From Streptomyces sp. R33 (GTDB taxonomy: Bacteria; Actinomycetota; Actinomycetes; Streptomycetales; Streptomycetaceae): 64,000 bases of DNA. The stretch's first letter is position 1; each line of letters starts with the position of its first letter. The notes beneath the pieces are model-generated. The model was not told the origin of the DNA. It was given only the letters and a program-made list of their open reading frames with translations, and made no database searches. The stretch is from NCBI RefSeq assembly GCF_041200175.1, contig NZ_CP165727.1, positions 5,211,501-5,275,500 of the forward strand, given 5' to 3'. Shown piece by piece: positions 35,476 to 43,885 of this stretch. A program made the position numbers and the translations under genes.

Positions 35476-36563
35476 GCGCCAAGGTCGGCGGAACGGTCGG
35501 CGGCAAGGCCGGGGCCCTGCTCGCGGCGGGGCTGGCGGTGTGCGCCCTGGTCCTGTTCCCGGCCCCGGCCGTGGTGGCCGCCGAGGGCAAGCCCGCCGTG
35601 GCGCTCTCGCTCCAGGAGGCCGCGAAGGGCACGGAGATCACCGTCACCGGCACCGGCTGGCGGGCGAAGACCCTGGTGATGCTGCTGGTCTGCGGACAGA
35701 ACATGATCGGCGGCACCAACAGCTGCGCCAACGCCGACGGAACCGCGGTCTCGGTCGGCGACGACGGGCACTTCACCGCCCGGCTGCCCGTCGTGGCACC
35801 GCCCAAGCCCTGCCCCTGCGTCGTCAACGTCACCTCCGTCAACGGGGACCAGTCCACCGTCGCCGCCCCCCTGAAGATCACCGACCACCCGGTGGCCGAG
35901 CTGCCCGCCGAGTCCGGCACGGCGCGCCTGGCGATGCTCACCGGGGTCCGGCTCGAGGGCGAGGACGGGGTGCTGACCTGGTTCGGCGCCCCGCCCGGCA
36001 GGAAGTTCACGGTCACCGTCGGCAACCTCGGCTCGGCCCCGGTCAAGGACCCGGTCTTCCAGCTCGGCACCGCCCACGGGGTGTACGCACCGCTGTGGGA
36101 CGAGGTCCGGTGGAAGGGCACGATCCCGCCGGGCGGCAAGGCGGAGGTCCGGCTGGACGTCAGCCTCGCCGCGGGGGCCCACGGGGACTACACCGTCTCC
36201 CTCAAGTACGGCGACACGGTCGTGGCCACGCAGCCCTGGGGCGTGGACCGCCCGTACGGGGTGCTGCTGTTCTGGGGCCTGCTCCTGCTGGTGATCCCGG
36301 CCGCGGTCTTCCGGATCGGCATGGCCGTCGTCGACCGGGTCCGGCCGCGTACGGCGCCGGCCGGCGGCCGCCACCGGGGCGCGCAGGCCCCGGAGCCGGG
36401 CGCTGCCGAGTCCGGGCCGGCGGCCGCGCAGGACTCCCCCGGGACCACCACGGCGGTCCTGCCGTGGTTCACCCCGGACAGCGAGCCCGGGCCGAGATCC
36501 CCACACGTACCACAGGCGTCCGCACCGTCTGAGAACAGCCCGACGACGAAAGGACCTTTGTGA
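35472..36563 (+). CDS. Ig-like membrane-anchored surface protein
   Basis: A 363-residue protein: signal peptide (LLAAGLAVCALVLFPAPAVVAA), an Ig-like domain (VALSLQEAAKGTEITVTGTGWRAKTLV...) with Cys pairs (VCGQN, NSCAN, PKPCPCVVN), and a second beta domain (about 165-255: VRLEGEDGVLTWFGAPPGRKFTVTV). A transmembrane helix (VLLFWGLLLLVIPAAVFRIGMAV) and a 70-residue Pro/Ala-rich cytoplasmic tail follow. The neocarzinostatin-like first domain resembles those in other actinobacterial surface proteins, but I do not recognise the family. GTG 35472 overlaps the upstream stop (GTGA), and the 3' end overlaps the next gene (GTGA). Confidence 0.8.
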   Translation: MSAKVGGTVGGKAGALLAAGLAVCALVLFPAPAVVAAEGKPAVALSLQEAAKGTEITVTGTGWRAKTLVMLLVCGQNMIGGTNSCANADGTAVSVGDDGHFTARLPVVAPPKPCPCVVNVTSVNGDQSTVAAPLKITDHPVAELPAESGTARLAMLTGVRLEGEDGVLTWFGAPPGRKFTVTVGNLGSAPVKDPVFQLGTAHGVYAPLWDEVRWKGTIPPGGKAEVRLDVSLAAGAHGDYTVSLKYGDTVVATQPWGVDRPYGVLLFWGLLLLVIPAAVFRIGMAVVDRVRPRTAPAGGRHRGAQAPEPGAAESGPAAAQDSPGTTTAVLPWFTPDSEPGPRSPHVPQASAPSENSPTTKGPL

Positions 36564-37876
36564 AGACCCAACGGAGGGTGAGCGCGGCCGTGATCGCGCT
36601 GCTGCTCGGCGGCGCAGGCATAGCCATCGGGGCCACTCCCGCCCAGGCGGCCGAGACCAAGTTCAACGTCAAGTGCGTGCCGCCGGCAGGCGGCGGCGAC
36701 CCGGTGGAGGGCGAGACCACCGCCAAGGTCACCGCTCCGGCCTCGGCGAAGGTCGGTGACGAGGTCGACGTGTCCTGGGAGACCGTGAAGCCGGCCTCGA
36801 ACAACACGGACCTGATGGACATCCCGCAGGACTCGGTCCAGCCCACCGGCTGGATCACGGTGGGCGGCGGGGGCGGCGAGCTGAAGGTCGTCGGGGAGAA
36901 GAAGAACCCGCCGATCCCCAAGAAGGCCCCCATGCAGATGTCCACGATGAAGGGGAAGCTGAAGCTCACCAAGGCCGGCAAGATCACCCTGACCCCCGGC
37001 AAGTACGACGTCGCGGTCACCTTCTCCTTCGGCACCTTCGTCACCAAGTGCGCACCCACGGGCGCCGTGGGCGTCGGGGCCACCATCGACGTGACGGCCG
37101 GCACCAGCGGCGGCACGACGAGCGGCGGCTCCGCTAACGGCGGCTCCACTAACGGCGGGTCTACGAACGGCGGGTCGACCAACGGTGGATCCACCAGTGG
37201 CGGCTCGGCCAACGGCGGGTCCACCAGCGGTGGCGGCGGGGGTCAGACCGACTTCCCGGGCAAGCCCGTCGAGGTCGCCTTCGACTGCGGCCCGGTCGTC
37301 CCCGGGGGCATCAAGACCCCGGTCACGATCAACGCCAAGAAGAACGGCGGCAGCTACGACCTGACCGTCAAGACCGCCAAGGGCGCGATGGCCAGCCCGA
37401 TGGCCCTGCCGGCGGGGGCCCTCAAGCCCTCGATGAACGTCAAGCTCGGCGGCGCCGACAGCGGCATGGTCAAGGTCTCCGGGCCGGCCAACGCGGAGCC
37501 GATCCCGGACAAGGCCCCGGTCAGCCTCAGTGACATGACCGGCACCTACAAGCCCGGCAAGACCGGCAAGGTCACGCTGAGCCCGGACCAGCTGACGATC
37601 GACGTCACGATGGCCCCCGGGTCCACGCCGATCAACGTGCCCTGCAAGGCGGCCAGCAGCGGCGTCTCGCTGGAGCTCGACACCACGGCCCAGGAGGGCG
37701 GCTCCGGCTCGCCGGCCACCACCGGCTCCACCACCGCCTCGGGCGGCCTGGCCGAGACGGGCGCCGAGGACGAGGGCGGCATCAAGGCCCTCGCCCTGGT
37801 CGCGGGCACGGTGATCCTGCTCGGCGGCGCGGTCTTCACCTTCACCCCGTGGCGCCGGCTGCGCGGCACGCGGTAA
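36560..37876 (+). CDS. Secreted LAETG sortase-signal protein, two-domain with Gly-Ser-Asn linker
   Basis: A 438-residue protein: signal peptide (ending ATPAQA), first domain (FNVKCVPPAGG to about residue 180), a linker of about 40 residues made of GGST/A-N/S repeats, and a second domain homologous to the one in the first protein of the operon (VAFDCGPVVPGG ... NVPCKAASS). A sorting signal follows: LAETG at about residue 397, a hydrophobic helix and WRRLRGTR. LAXTG is the preferred signal of class E sortases such as those anchoring chaplins in Streptomyces. GTG 36560 overlaps the preceding stop. Terminator at 37900. Confidence 0.85.
   Translation: MKTQRRVSAAVIALLLGGAGIAIGATPAQAAETKFNVKCVPPAGGGDPVEGETTAKVTAPASAKVGDEVDVSWETVKPASNNTDLMDIPQDSVQPTGWITVGGGGGELKVVGEKKNPPIPKKAPMQMSTMKGKLKLTKAGKITLTPGKYDVAVTFSFGTFVTKCAPTGAVGVGATIDVTAGTSGGTTSGGSANGGSTNGGSTNGGSTNGGSTSGGSANGGSTSGGGGGQTDFPGKPVEVAFDCGPVVPGGIKTPVTINAKKNGGSYDLTVKTAKGAMASPMALPAGALKPSMNVKLGGADSGMVKVSGPANAEPIPDKAPVSLSDMTGTYKPGKTGKVTLSPDQLTIDVTMAPGSTPINVPCKAASSGVSLELDTTAQEGGSGSPATTGSTTASGGLAETGAEDEGGIKALALVAGTVILLGGAVFTFTPWRRLRGTR
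37121..37250 (+). repeat. Coding repeat (Gly-Gly-Ser-x-x linker)
   Basis: About eight near-identical 15-bp units encode GGSTN/GGSAN/GGSTS pentapeptides in the LAETG protein. Copy number is likely to vary between strains. Confidence 0.8.
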
Positions 37877-37899
37877 CCCGTACGACGGCTTCGTACAAC

Positions 37900-37941
37900 G
37901 CAGCGGCCCGGCACACCAGGAGGTGTGCCGGGCCGCTGCGC
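37900..37941. terminator. Bidirectional terminator
   Basis: The 19-bp arms CGCAGCGGCCCGGCACACC and GGTGTGCCGGGCCGCTGCG flank AGGA, between the surface operon and the POT transporter gene. Confidence 0.8.
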
Positions 37942-37957
37942 GCGTTGCGGGGGTGCG

Positions 37958-39475
37958 TCAGTGCACGTCGCCCATCAGCGCCTGGACCTTCTTGCGGTAC
38001 GCGTAGACCGCGAAGCCGGCCAGGGCGGCGGCGGCCGCCTGCAGGGCGATCACCCAGAGGCCGTTCAGGTCCACACCGGCGATGGAGAGCAGGCTGGTGA
38101 TGCAGTCACCGGCGGTGACCGCGAGGAACCAGACACCCATCATCTGGGAGGCGTACTTCTGCGGGGCCATCTTCGTGGTGACGGAGAGGCCGACCGGGGA
38201 GACGCACAGCTCACCGATGGTCTGGATCATGTAGATCGAGACCAGCCACATCGGGGAGACCTTGACGTCGCCGCCCGCCATGTTCATCGGGACGATGAAG
38301 ACGAAGAACGAGGCACCGATCAGGACCAGGCCCATCGCGAACTTCACGATGGTGTTCGGCTCCTGGTTCTTGCGCGCCAGCCACACCCACAGCCAGGCGA
38401 AGACCGGGGCCAGCGCCATCACGAACAGCGGGTTCAGCGACTGGTACCAGGTGGCCGAGAAGCCGAGGCCGAAGACGGTGCTGGCGGTCTTGTCGTCGGC
38501 GAACAGGGACAGCGTGGAGCCACCCTGGTCGTAGATCATCCAGAAGACGGCGGCGGCGATGAAGAACCAGATGTACGCGGTCATCTTCGACTGCTCGGCA
38601 CCCGACAGGTCCTTGTCGCGCTTGATGCGCGTCAGGACGGCGATCGGGATGAACAGACCGGCCAGCGTCAGCGGGACCAGGGCCCAGTTCAGCGTGTAGG
38701 CGCCGAGGGCGACCACGGCACCGTAGAAGACGGCGATGCCCACGACCGCGAGGACGACCTTGGTGAGGACGGCCTTGCGCTCCTCCGGCGTCAGCGGGTT
38801 CGGGACCAGGCTGCTCTTCGGGCTCAGGTGCTTGGTGCCGAGCAGGAACTGGGTCAGACCCAGGCCCATGCCGAGGGCGGCGAGGGCGAAGCCCAGGTGC
38901 CAGTTGTGCTCCTTGCCGACCGTTCCGACGACGAGCGGGGCGACGAAGGCGCCGAGGTTGATGCCGATGTAGAAGAGCGTGAAGCCACCGTCACGGCGCG
39001 GGTCCTCGGGACCGTCGTACAGGTGGCCGACCATCGTGGAGATGTTGGCCTTCAGCAGGCCGGAGCCCGCCGCGACGAGGATCAGACCGACGAAGAACAT
39101 CGCCTGGCCCGGCAGGGCCAGCGACAGGTGACCGGCCATGATCACGAAGCCTGCGATGGCGACGGTCTTGCGGGCGCCCCAGACGCGGTCACCGAACCAG
39201 CCGCCCGGCATGGCCATCAGGTAGACCATGGAGACGTACACGGAGTAGATGGCCGTGGTCGTGGCCGCGGTCATGGCCAGACCGCCACCCTGGCTGCCCG
39301 TGGCGGCGTCGGCGCCGCCCGAGACCAGGTAGTACACCAGCAGTGCACGCATGCCGTAGTAGGAGAAACGCTCCCACATCTCGGTCATGAACAGAGTGGC
39401 CAGGCCACGGGGGTGGCCGAAGAAGGTCTTCTCGGTGGACGGATCCGCCGAGTCCCTCGTCAGGCTGGAAGCCAT
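37958..39475 (-). CDS. POT-family proton-dependent oligopeptide transporter
   Basis: A 505-residue transporter with about 14 transmembrane helices. POT signatures are FMTEMWERFSYYGMRALLVYYL (ExxERFxYY proton motif), GWFGDRVWGARKTV and FTLFYIGINLGAFVAPLVVG. It imports di- and tripeptides with protons. ATG 39475 has AAGGA 7 nt upstream; the longer frame to 39688 is not conserved. It is divergent from the response regulator across 495 bp. The two M19 dipeptidase genes lie 5-7 kb away and could act on imported dipeptides. Confidence 0.94.
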   Translation of the reverse strand: MASSLTRDSADPSTEKTFFGHPRGLATLFMTEMWERFSYYGMRALLVYYLVSGGADAATGSQGGGLAMTAATTTAIYSVYVSMVYLMAMPGGWFGDRVWGARKTVAIAGFVIMAGHLSLALPGQAMFFVGLILVAAGSGLLKANISTMVGHLYDGPEDPRRDGGFTLFYIGINLGAFVAPLVVGTVGKEHNWHLGFALAALGMGLGLTQFLLGTKHLSPKSSLVPNPLTPEERKAVLTKVVLAVVGIAVFYGAVVALGAYTLNWALVPLTLAGLFIPIAVLTRIKRDKDLSGAEQSKMTAYIWFFIAAAVFWMIYDQGGSTLSLFADDKTASTVFGLGFSATWYQSLNPLFVMALAPVFAWLWVWLARKNQEPNTIVKFAMGLVLIGASFFVFIVPMNMAGGDVKVSPMWLVSIYMIQTIGELCVSPVGLSVTTKMAPQKYASQMMGVWFLAVTAGDCITSLLSIAGVDLNGLWVIALQAAAAALAGFAVYAYRKKVQALMGDVH

Positions 39476-39957
39476 GGTCGATCCTTGCTTGGTCGGGACG
39501 CTTCGCTTCGTGAGCGGAACAGCGCCCGGTGGGGGGCGGCCGGCACCGGCGACGGGTTCCCACCCCACGCCCAGGGGTCTGCCCCCGTCCCGACAGGAGG
39601 GGGGCAGCGGGATGTCCGTAACCGGGATCCACGCCCCAGGCGCACCATTTCGCGCGCGGGGCCCGGCCCACAGGTCATTCACTGTCACCGAAGTCGAAGA
39701 GGCAGGTCGTCAAGACCCCCTGATCGATCCGGACAGAATCGAGACCTTCGGCTCGCTTTTCGGCACAAAGGTCTCAGAGGTAGTGCATCAGGCGTCTCGC
39801 CACCATACGACACGACACTGCGGCATATGAAAGGACTTGAGAGATGGATCACAAGGCGGTCAGGGAACCGTTTGGCCACATTCGAAGGCCGCTCTCAGAC
39901 ATAAGACCAGATCGGCAGGGGTGCGCAGGTGCGCCCCTGCGCATCGTCCCCGCGGAC
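39476..39957. other. Long intergenic region between POT transporter and response regulator
   Basis: No convincing gene is visible. The POT side (39480-39640) is GC-rich. The right part is AT-richer and probably holds promoters for both directions. A hairpin-forming GCAGGGG-N10-14-CCCCTGC sequence at about 39915-39940 lies just upstream of the response-regulator -10. Confidence 0.45.
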
Positions 39958-39963
39958 TACCAT
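39958..39963 (+). promoter_or_regulatory. -10 hexamer of the response regulator, leaderless type
   Basis: TACCAT ends 7 nt before ATG 39971, which has no Shine-Dalgarno. Confidence 0.45.
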
Positions 39964-39970
39964 CACCCAC

Positions 39971-40648
39971 ATGACGCGTGTACTGCTCGCCGAGGACGAC
40001 GCATCCATCTCGGAGCCCCTGGCCCGCGCCCTGCGCCGGGAAGGGTACGAGGTCGAGGTCCGGGAGGACGGCCCCACCGCCCTGGACGCGGGACTGCAGG
40101 GCGGCGTCGACCTCGTCGTCCTGGATCTGGGCCTGCCCGGCATGGACGGCCTCGAGGTCGCCCGCCGGCTGCGCGCCGAGGGCCATGGCTTCCCCATCCT
40201 GGTGCTCACCGCCCGGGCGGACGAGGTCGACACGGTCGTCGGCCTGGACGCCGGCGCCGACGACTACGTGACCAAGCCCTTCCGCCTCGCCGAGCTGCTG
40301 GCCCGGGTACGGGCCCTGCTGCGGCGCGGCGCCAACGACGCCACCCAGGCCCCGGCCACCCACGGCGTGCGGATCGACGTCGAGTCGCACCGCGCCTGGA
40401 TGGGGGAGGAGGAGCTCCAGCTCACGGCCAAGGAGTTCGACCTGCTGCGGGTCCTGGTCCGCGACGCCGGCCGGGTCGTCACCCGTGACCAGCTGATGCG
40501 CGAGGTCTGGGACACCACGTGGTGGTCCTCCACCAAGACCCTCGACATGCACATCTCCTGGCTCCGCAAGAAGCTAGGCGACGACGCCGCCAACCCGCGC
40601 TACATCGCCACCGTCCGCGGCGTCGGCTTCCGCTTCGAGAAGAGCTAG
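39971..40648 (+). CDS. OmpR/PhoB-family response regulator
   Basis: A 225-residue two-component regulator. In the receiver domain the acidic pair is AEDD (8-10), the phospho-acceptor is Asp52 (VVLDLGLPGMDG), Thr80 and Lys102 (TKPF). The C-terminal winged helix runs from about residue 130 to 222 (LTAKEFDLLRVLVRDAGRVVTRDQLMREVW, RGVGFRFE). It binds DNA as a dimer once phosphorylated by the kinase that follows 12 bp on. The start is set by homology (MTRVLLAEDD) and the leaderless hexamer. Target genes are not evident; the divergent POT gene is a candidate. Confidence 0.94.
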   Translation: MTRVLLAEDDASISEPLARALRREGYEVEVREDGPTALDAGLQGGVDLVVLDLGLPGMDGLEVARRLRAEGHGFPILVLTARADEVDTVVGLDAGADDYVTKPFRLAELLARVRALLRRGANDATQAPATHGVRIDVESHRAWMGEEELQLTAKEFDLLRVLVRDAGRVVTRDQLMREVWDTTWWSSTKTLDMHISWLRKKLGDDAANPRYIATVRGVGFRFEKS

Positions 40649-40660
40649 CGGCACCGGAGC

Positions 40661-41926
40661 ATGCGCCGCCGTCTGATCAACTCCACGCTCGCCGTGGTGC
40701 TCGTCGTCATCGCCGTCTTCGGGGTCTCCCTCGTGATCGTGGAGACCCGGACGATCACCAGCAGTGCCCAGGACCGCATCGAGTCCGAGGCGCTGCGCCT
40801 GGTCGGCATCGTCGAGGCGAGCGTCCTGGAGCACAAGCCCATCGACGCCCAGGCCCTCGCCGAGCAGCTGGACATGGGCCGCTTCGCCCGCATCACCGTC
40901 CCCGGGCAGCCGCCCGTGGAGGTCGGCGACCGGATCCCCGACAGCGTCATCCGCGGCACCGCCAAGGGCGAGCAGGGCGAGACCGTCGTCGTCGAGGAGT
41001 CCCGCTCCACGGTGACCCGCGAGGTCGGGCGGACCCTGGCGGTGGTGGGCGCGGTGGCGCTGCTCGCCGTCGTGGCGGCCGTCCTGCTCGCCGTACGGCA
41101 GGCCAACCGGCTGGCCTCCCCGCTCACGGACCTGGCCGAGACGGCCGAGCGGCTGGGCTCCGGCGACCCGCGGCCCCGGCACAAGCGGTACGGGGTCCCC
41201 GAGCTGGACCGGGTCGCGGACGTGCTGGACTCCAGCGCCGAGCGGATCGGCCGGATGCTGACCGCCGAGCGGCGGCTGGCCGCGGACGCCTCGCACCAGC
41301 TGCGCACCCCCCTCACGGCCCTGTCGATGCGGCTGGAGGAGATCACGGTCACCGAGGACCTGGAGACCGTGCGGGAGGAGGCGAGCATCGCCCTCACCCA
41401 GGTGGAGCGGCTCACGGACGTGGTCGAACGGCTGCTGACGAACTCGCGGGACCCGCGCACGGGCTCGGCGGTCCCCTTCGACCTGGACGAGGTCGTCAAG
41501 CAGCAGGTGGAGGAGTGGCGGCCGGCCTACCGCAGCGCGGGCCGGGCGATCGTGCGCTCCGGCAAGACGGGCATGCGGGCCGTCGGCACCCCGGGGGCGG
41601 TCTCGCAGGTGCTGGCCACGCTGGTGGAGAACGCGCTGATGCACGGGGGCGGCACGGTGGCGCTGCGTACCCGGGTGATCGGGAACCAGGCGGTGCTGGA
41701 GGTCACGGACGAGGGGCCGGGGGTCCCGGCGGACCTCGGCAACCGGATCTTCGAGCGGGCCATCAGCGGCCGCAATTCCACCGGGATCGGCCTGGCGGTG
41801 GCCCGGGACCTCGCGGAGGCCGACGGGGGGCGCCTGGAGCTGCTGCAGACGCAGCCGCCGGTGTTCGCGCTGTTCCTGAGCCGGACGGCGCCGGAGCGGC
41901 CGGAGCCGGAGCACACGGTCCGCTGA
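40661..41926 (+). CDS. Sensor histidine kinase
   Basis: A 421-residue membrane kinase: transmembrane helix 1 (about residues 7-28), an extracytoplasmic loop of about 95 residues, transmembrane helix 2 (about 123-146), HAMP, HisKA with His212 in ASHQLRTPLTALSMR, and HATPase with N box LVENALMHGGG, G1 DEGPGVP and G2 GIGLAVARDLAEADGG. It phosphorylates the regulator upstream. ATG 40661 has GGAG 3-6 nt upstream. The stop codon lies at the junction of a triplicated 16-bp repeat, so the C-terminal end may have changed by repeat expansion. Confidence 0.93.
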   Translation: MRRRLINSTLAVVLVVIAVFGVSLVIVETRTITSSAQDRIESEALRLVGIVEASVLEHKPIDAQALAEQLDMGRFARITVPGQPPVEVGDRIPDSVIRGTAKGEQGETVVVEESRSTVTREVGRTLAVVGAVALLAVVAAVLLAVRQANRLASPLTDLAETAERLGSGDPRPRHKRYGVPELDRVADVLDSSAERIGRMLTAERRLAADASHQLRTPLTALSMRLEEITVTEDLETVREEASIALTQVERLTDVVERLLTNSRDPRTGSAVPFDLDEVVKQQVEEWRPAYRSAGRAIVRSGKTGMRAVGTPGAVSQVLATLVENALMHGGGTVALRTRVIGNQAVLEVTDEGPGVPADLGNRIFERAISGRNSTGIGLAVARDLAEADGGRLELLQTQPPVFALFLSRTAPERPEPEHTVR

Positions 41927-41956
41927 GCACACGGTCCGCTGAGCAGACGGTTCGCT
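41909..41956 (+). repeat. Triplicated 16-bp repeat across the kinase stop codon
   Basis: The unit GAGCACACGGTCCGCT occurs at 41909 and 41925, with a variant GAGCAGACGGTTCGCT at 41941. The TGA at 41924-41926 spans the first junction. Confidence 0.9.
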
Positions 41957-41989
41957 GAGCCGTCCGGGCGCCCGCAGGGCCGCGTACGG

Positions 41990-42520
41990 CTACTTGCCGG
42001 CGGGCTCGGGGGCGCGTGCGGAGCTCTCGCCGCTCCCGGCCCCGCCGCGCGCCGCGGCGGCCGGCGAAGCCGGGGCGGCTTCCGGCAGGGCCTTGAAGAC
42101 CCACGTCCGGTACGACCAGAAGCGGAACACGGTGGCCGTGCCGATGCCGATGAACTTGAACACGTTCGTGGCGAGCGGGCCGTCCCAGCCGAACCCGTAG
42201 GTGGCCGTGTACAGCACGCCGTTCTCGATCACCAGGCCGATCACGCTGAAGGCCGCGAACAGCGGCAGCTCGCGTGAGCTCCCCGTGTGTGCGCGGTCGC
42301 GGTAGGTGAAGTACCGGAAGCCGATGTAGTTGGTGACGATCGCCACGACGGTGGCTATGACGCTCGCCCGGACCACCTGCAGGTCCGTCGTGTGGCGGAT
42401 CAGGTTGAAGACACCCAGGTTGACGAGCACACCCACGCCGCCGACGGCCCCGAACTTCGCGACCTCGCGGCCCAGGCCGCGGAGGCGGTCGAGGGCGGAT
42501 CCCTGCTGCGGGGTGCTCAT
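41990..42520 (-). CDS. GtrA-family membrane protein
   Basis: A 176-residue protein with four transmembrane helices (KFGAVGGVGVLVNLGVFNLI, ASVIATVVAIVTNYIGFRYFTY, LPLFAAFSVIGLVIENGVLY, VFKFIGIGTATVFRFWSYRTWVF) and an Ala/Pro/Gly-rich tail. GtrA proteins assist transfer of lipid-linked sugars across the membrane for glycopolymer modification. ATG 42520 lacks a strong Shine-Dalgarno. It is divergent from purK, and fits the glycan genes later in the window. Confidence 0.9.
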   Translation of the reverse strand: MSTPQQGSALDRLRGLGREVAKFGAVGGVGVLVNLGVFNLIRHTTDLQVVRASVIATVVAIVTNYIGFRYFTYRDRAHTGSSRELPLFAAFSVIGLVIENGVLYTATYGFGWDGPLATNVFKFIGIGTATVFRFWSYRTWVFKALPEAAPASPAAAARGGAGSGESSARAPEPAGK

Positions 42521-42733
42521 GAGATGGATCGGTCCTGTCCTTCGCCGCCCCGCGCGGAGGCGTCCGTGGAGGCGTGTGCCCGCCTTCGGTCAACCCAGAC
42601 ATGCTAAGTGTCGTCCCACGGGCCCGTCTGTGCCTCCGCACACCGTGCGACGCACGGCACACATGGGCGGGAATGCTACGCGCGTCGACCAGAACGGGCC
42701 AGGGCCACGTCCGTATGGCGGAATACCGGCGGA

Positions 42734-42739
42734 TACCCT
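42734..42739 (+). promoter_or_regulatory. -10 hexamer of purK, leaderless type
   Basis: TACCCT ends 6 nt before GTG 42746. GGAG lies only 2 nt from the GTG, too close to work as a Shine-Dalgarno. Confidence 0.45.
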
Positions 42740-42745
42740 GGAGAG

Positions 42746-43885
42746 GTGACGTTCCCGGTAGTCGGCATGGTCGGCGGCGGACAGCTCGCCCGCATGACCC
42801 ACGAGGCGGGCATCCCCCTCGGCATCAGATTCAAGCTCCTCAGTGACACCCCACAGGACTCGGCGGCCCAGGTCGTGAGCGATGTCGTCATCGGCGACTA
42901 TCGCGACCTGGAGACGCTGCGCGCCTTCGCGCGCGGCTGCGATGTGATCACTTTCGACCACGAGCACGTGCCCATCGCACACCTGCGGGCCCTGGAAGCG
43001 GACGGCGTCCCCGTCCGCCCGGGGCCCGACGCGTTGATGCACGCCGCGGACAAGGGGGTGATGCGCGCCAAGCTCGACGAGATCGGCGCCCCGAGCCCCC
43101 GCCACCGGATCGTGAGCGATCCGGCGGACGCGGCGGCCTTCGCCGAGGAGGTGGGCGGCTTCCCGGTCATCCTCAAGACCGTGCGCGGCGGCTACGACGG
43201 CAAGGGCGTCTGGTTCGTCCGGACCCCCGAGGACGCGGAGGCCCCCTTCAAGGCGGGCGTCCCGGTCCTGGCGGAGGAGAAGGTCGACTTCGTCCGCGAG
43301 CTCGCGGCGAACATCGTCCGCTCCCCGCACGGGCAGGCCGTGGCCTACCCCGTCGTCGAGTCCGTCCAGGTGGACGGCGTCTGCGACACGGTGATCGCGC
43401 CCGCCCCGAACCTGTCCGAGGCCCTCGCGGGCGAGGCCCAGGCCCTCGCCCTGCGCATCGCCAAGGAGCTCGGCGTCACCGGCCACCTGGCCGTGGAGCT
43501 GTTCGAGACCGCCGACGGCCGGATCCTCGTCAACGAGCTGGCGATGCGCCCGCACAACAGCGGCCACTGGACCCAGGACGGTGCGATCACCTCCCAGTTC
43601 GCCAACCACGTCCGCGCGGTCCTGGACCTCCCCCTGGGCGACCCCCGCCCCCGGGCCCGCTGGACGGTCATGGCGAACGTGCTCGGCGGTGACTACCCCG
43701 ACATGTACGCGGCGTACCTGCACTGCATGGCCCACGACCCGCAGCTCAAGATCCACATGTACGGCAAGGACGTGAAACACGGCCGCAAGGTCGGCCACGT
43801 CAACACCTACGGCGAAGACCTGGACGATGTGCTGGAACGCGCACGCCACGCAGCCGGCTACCTCAGGGGAACGATCACCGCATGA
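42746..43885 (+). CDS. purK: N5-carboxyaminoimidazole ribonucleotide synthase
   Basis: A 379-residue ATP-grasp enzyme making N5-CAIR from AIR, bicarbonate and ATP in purine synthesis. Family features are VGMVGGGQLARMTHEAG, the central ATP-grasp lysine region GGFPVILKTVRGGYDGKGVW, and LVNELAMRPHNSGHWTQDGAITSQFANHVRAVL. GTG 42746 is chosen by homology and the leaderless hexamer; the open frame upstream to 42608 is not conserved. It overlaps purE by 4 nt (ATGA), and the next dipeptidase gene also overlaps, forming a coupled operon. Confidence 0.95.
   Translation: MTFPVVGMVGGGQLARMTHEAGIPLGIRFKLLSDTPQDSAAQVVSDVVIGDYRDLETLRAFARGCDVITFDHEHVPIAHLRALEADGVPVRPGPDALMHAADKGVMRAKLDEIGAPSPRHRIVSDPADAAAFAEEVGGFPVILKTVRGGYDGKGVWFVRTPEDAEAPFKAGVPVLAEEKVDFVRELAANIVRSPHGQAVAYPVVESVQVDGVCDTVIAPAPNLSEALAGEAQALALRIAKELGVTGHLAVELFETADGRILVNELAMRPHNSGHWTQDGAITSQFANHVRAVLDLPLGDPRPRARWTVMANVLGGDYPDMYAAYLHCMAHDPQLKIHMYGKDVKHGRKVGHVNTYGEDLDDVLERARHAAGYLRGTITA

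Noticed and set aside
37121..37250. CRISPR-like or tandem repeat array
   Set aside because: The repeats are 15-bp coding units of a Gly-Ser linker, with no spacers and no cas genes.
36560..37876. LAETG protein as a chaplin
   Set aside because: Chaplins have a hydrophobic chaplin domain of about 40 residues. This protein has larger Cys-paired beta domains and a Gly-Ser-Asn linker; only the sorting signal type is shared.
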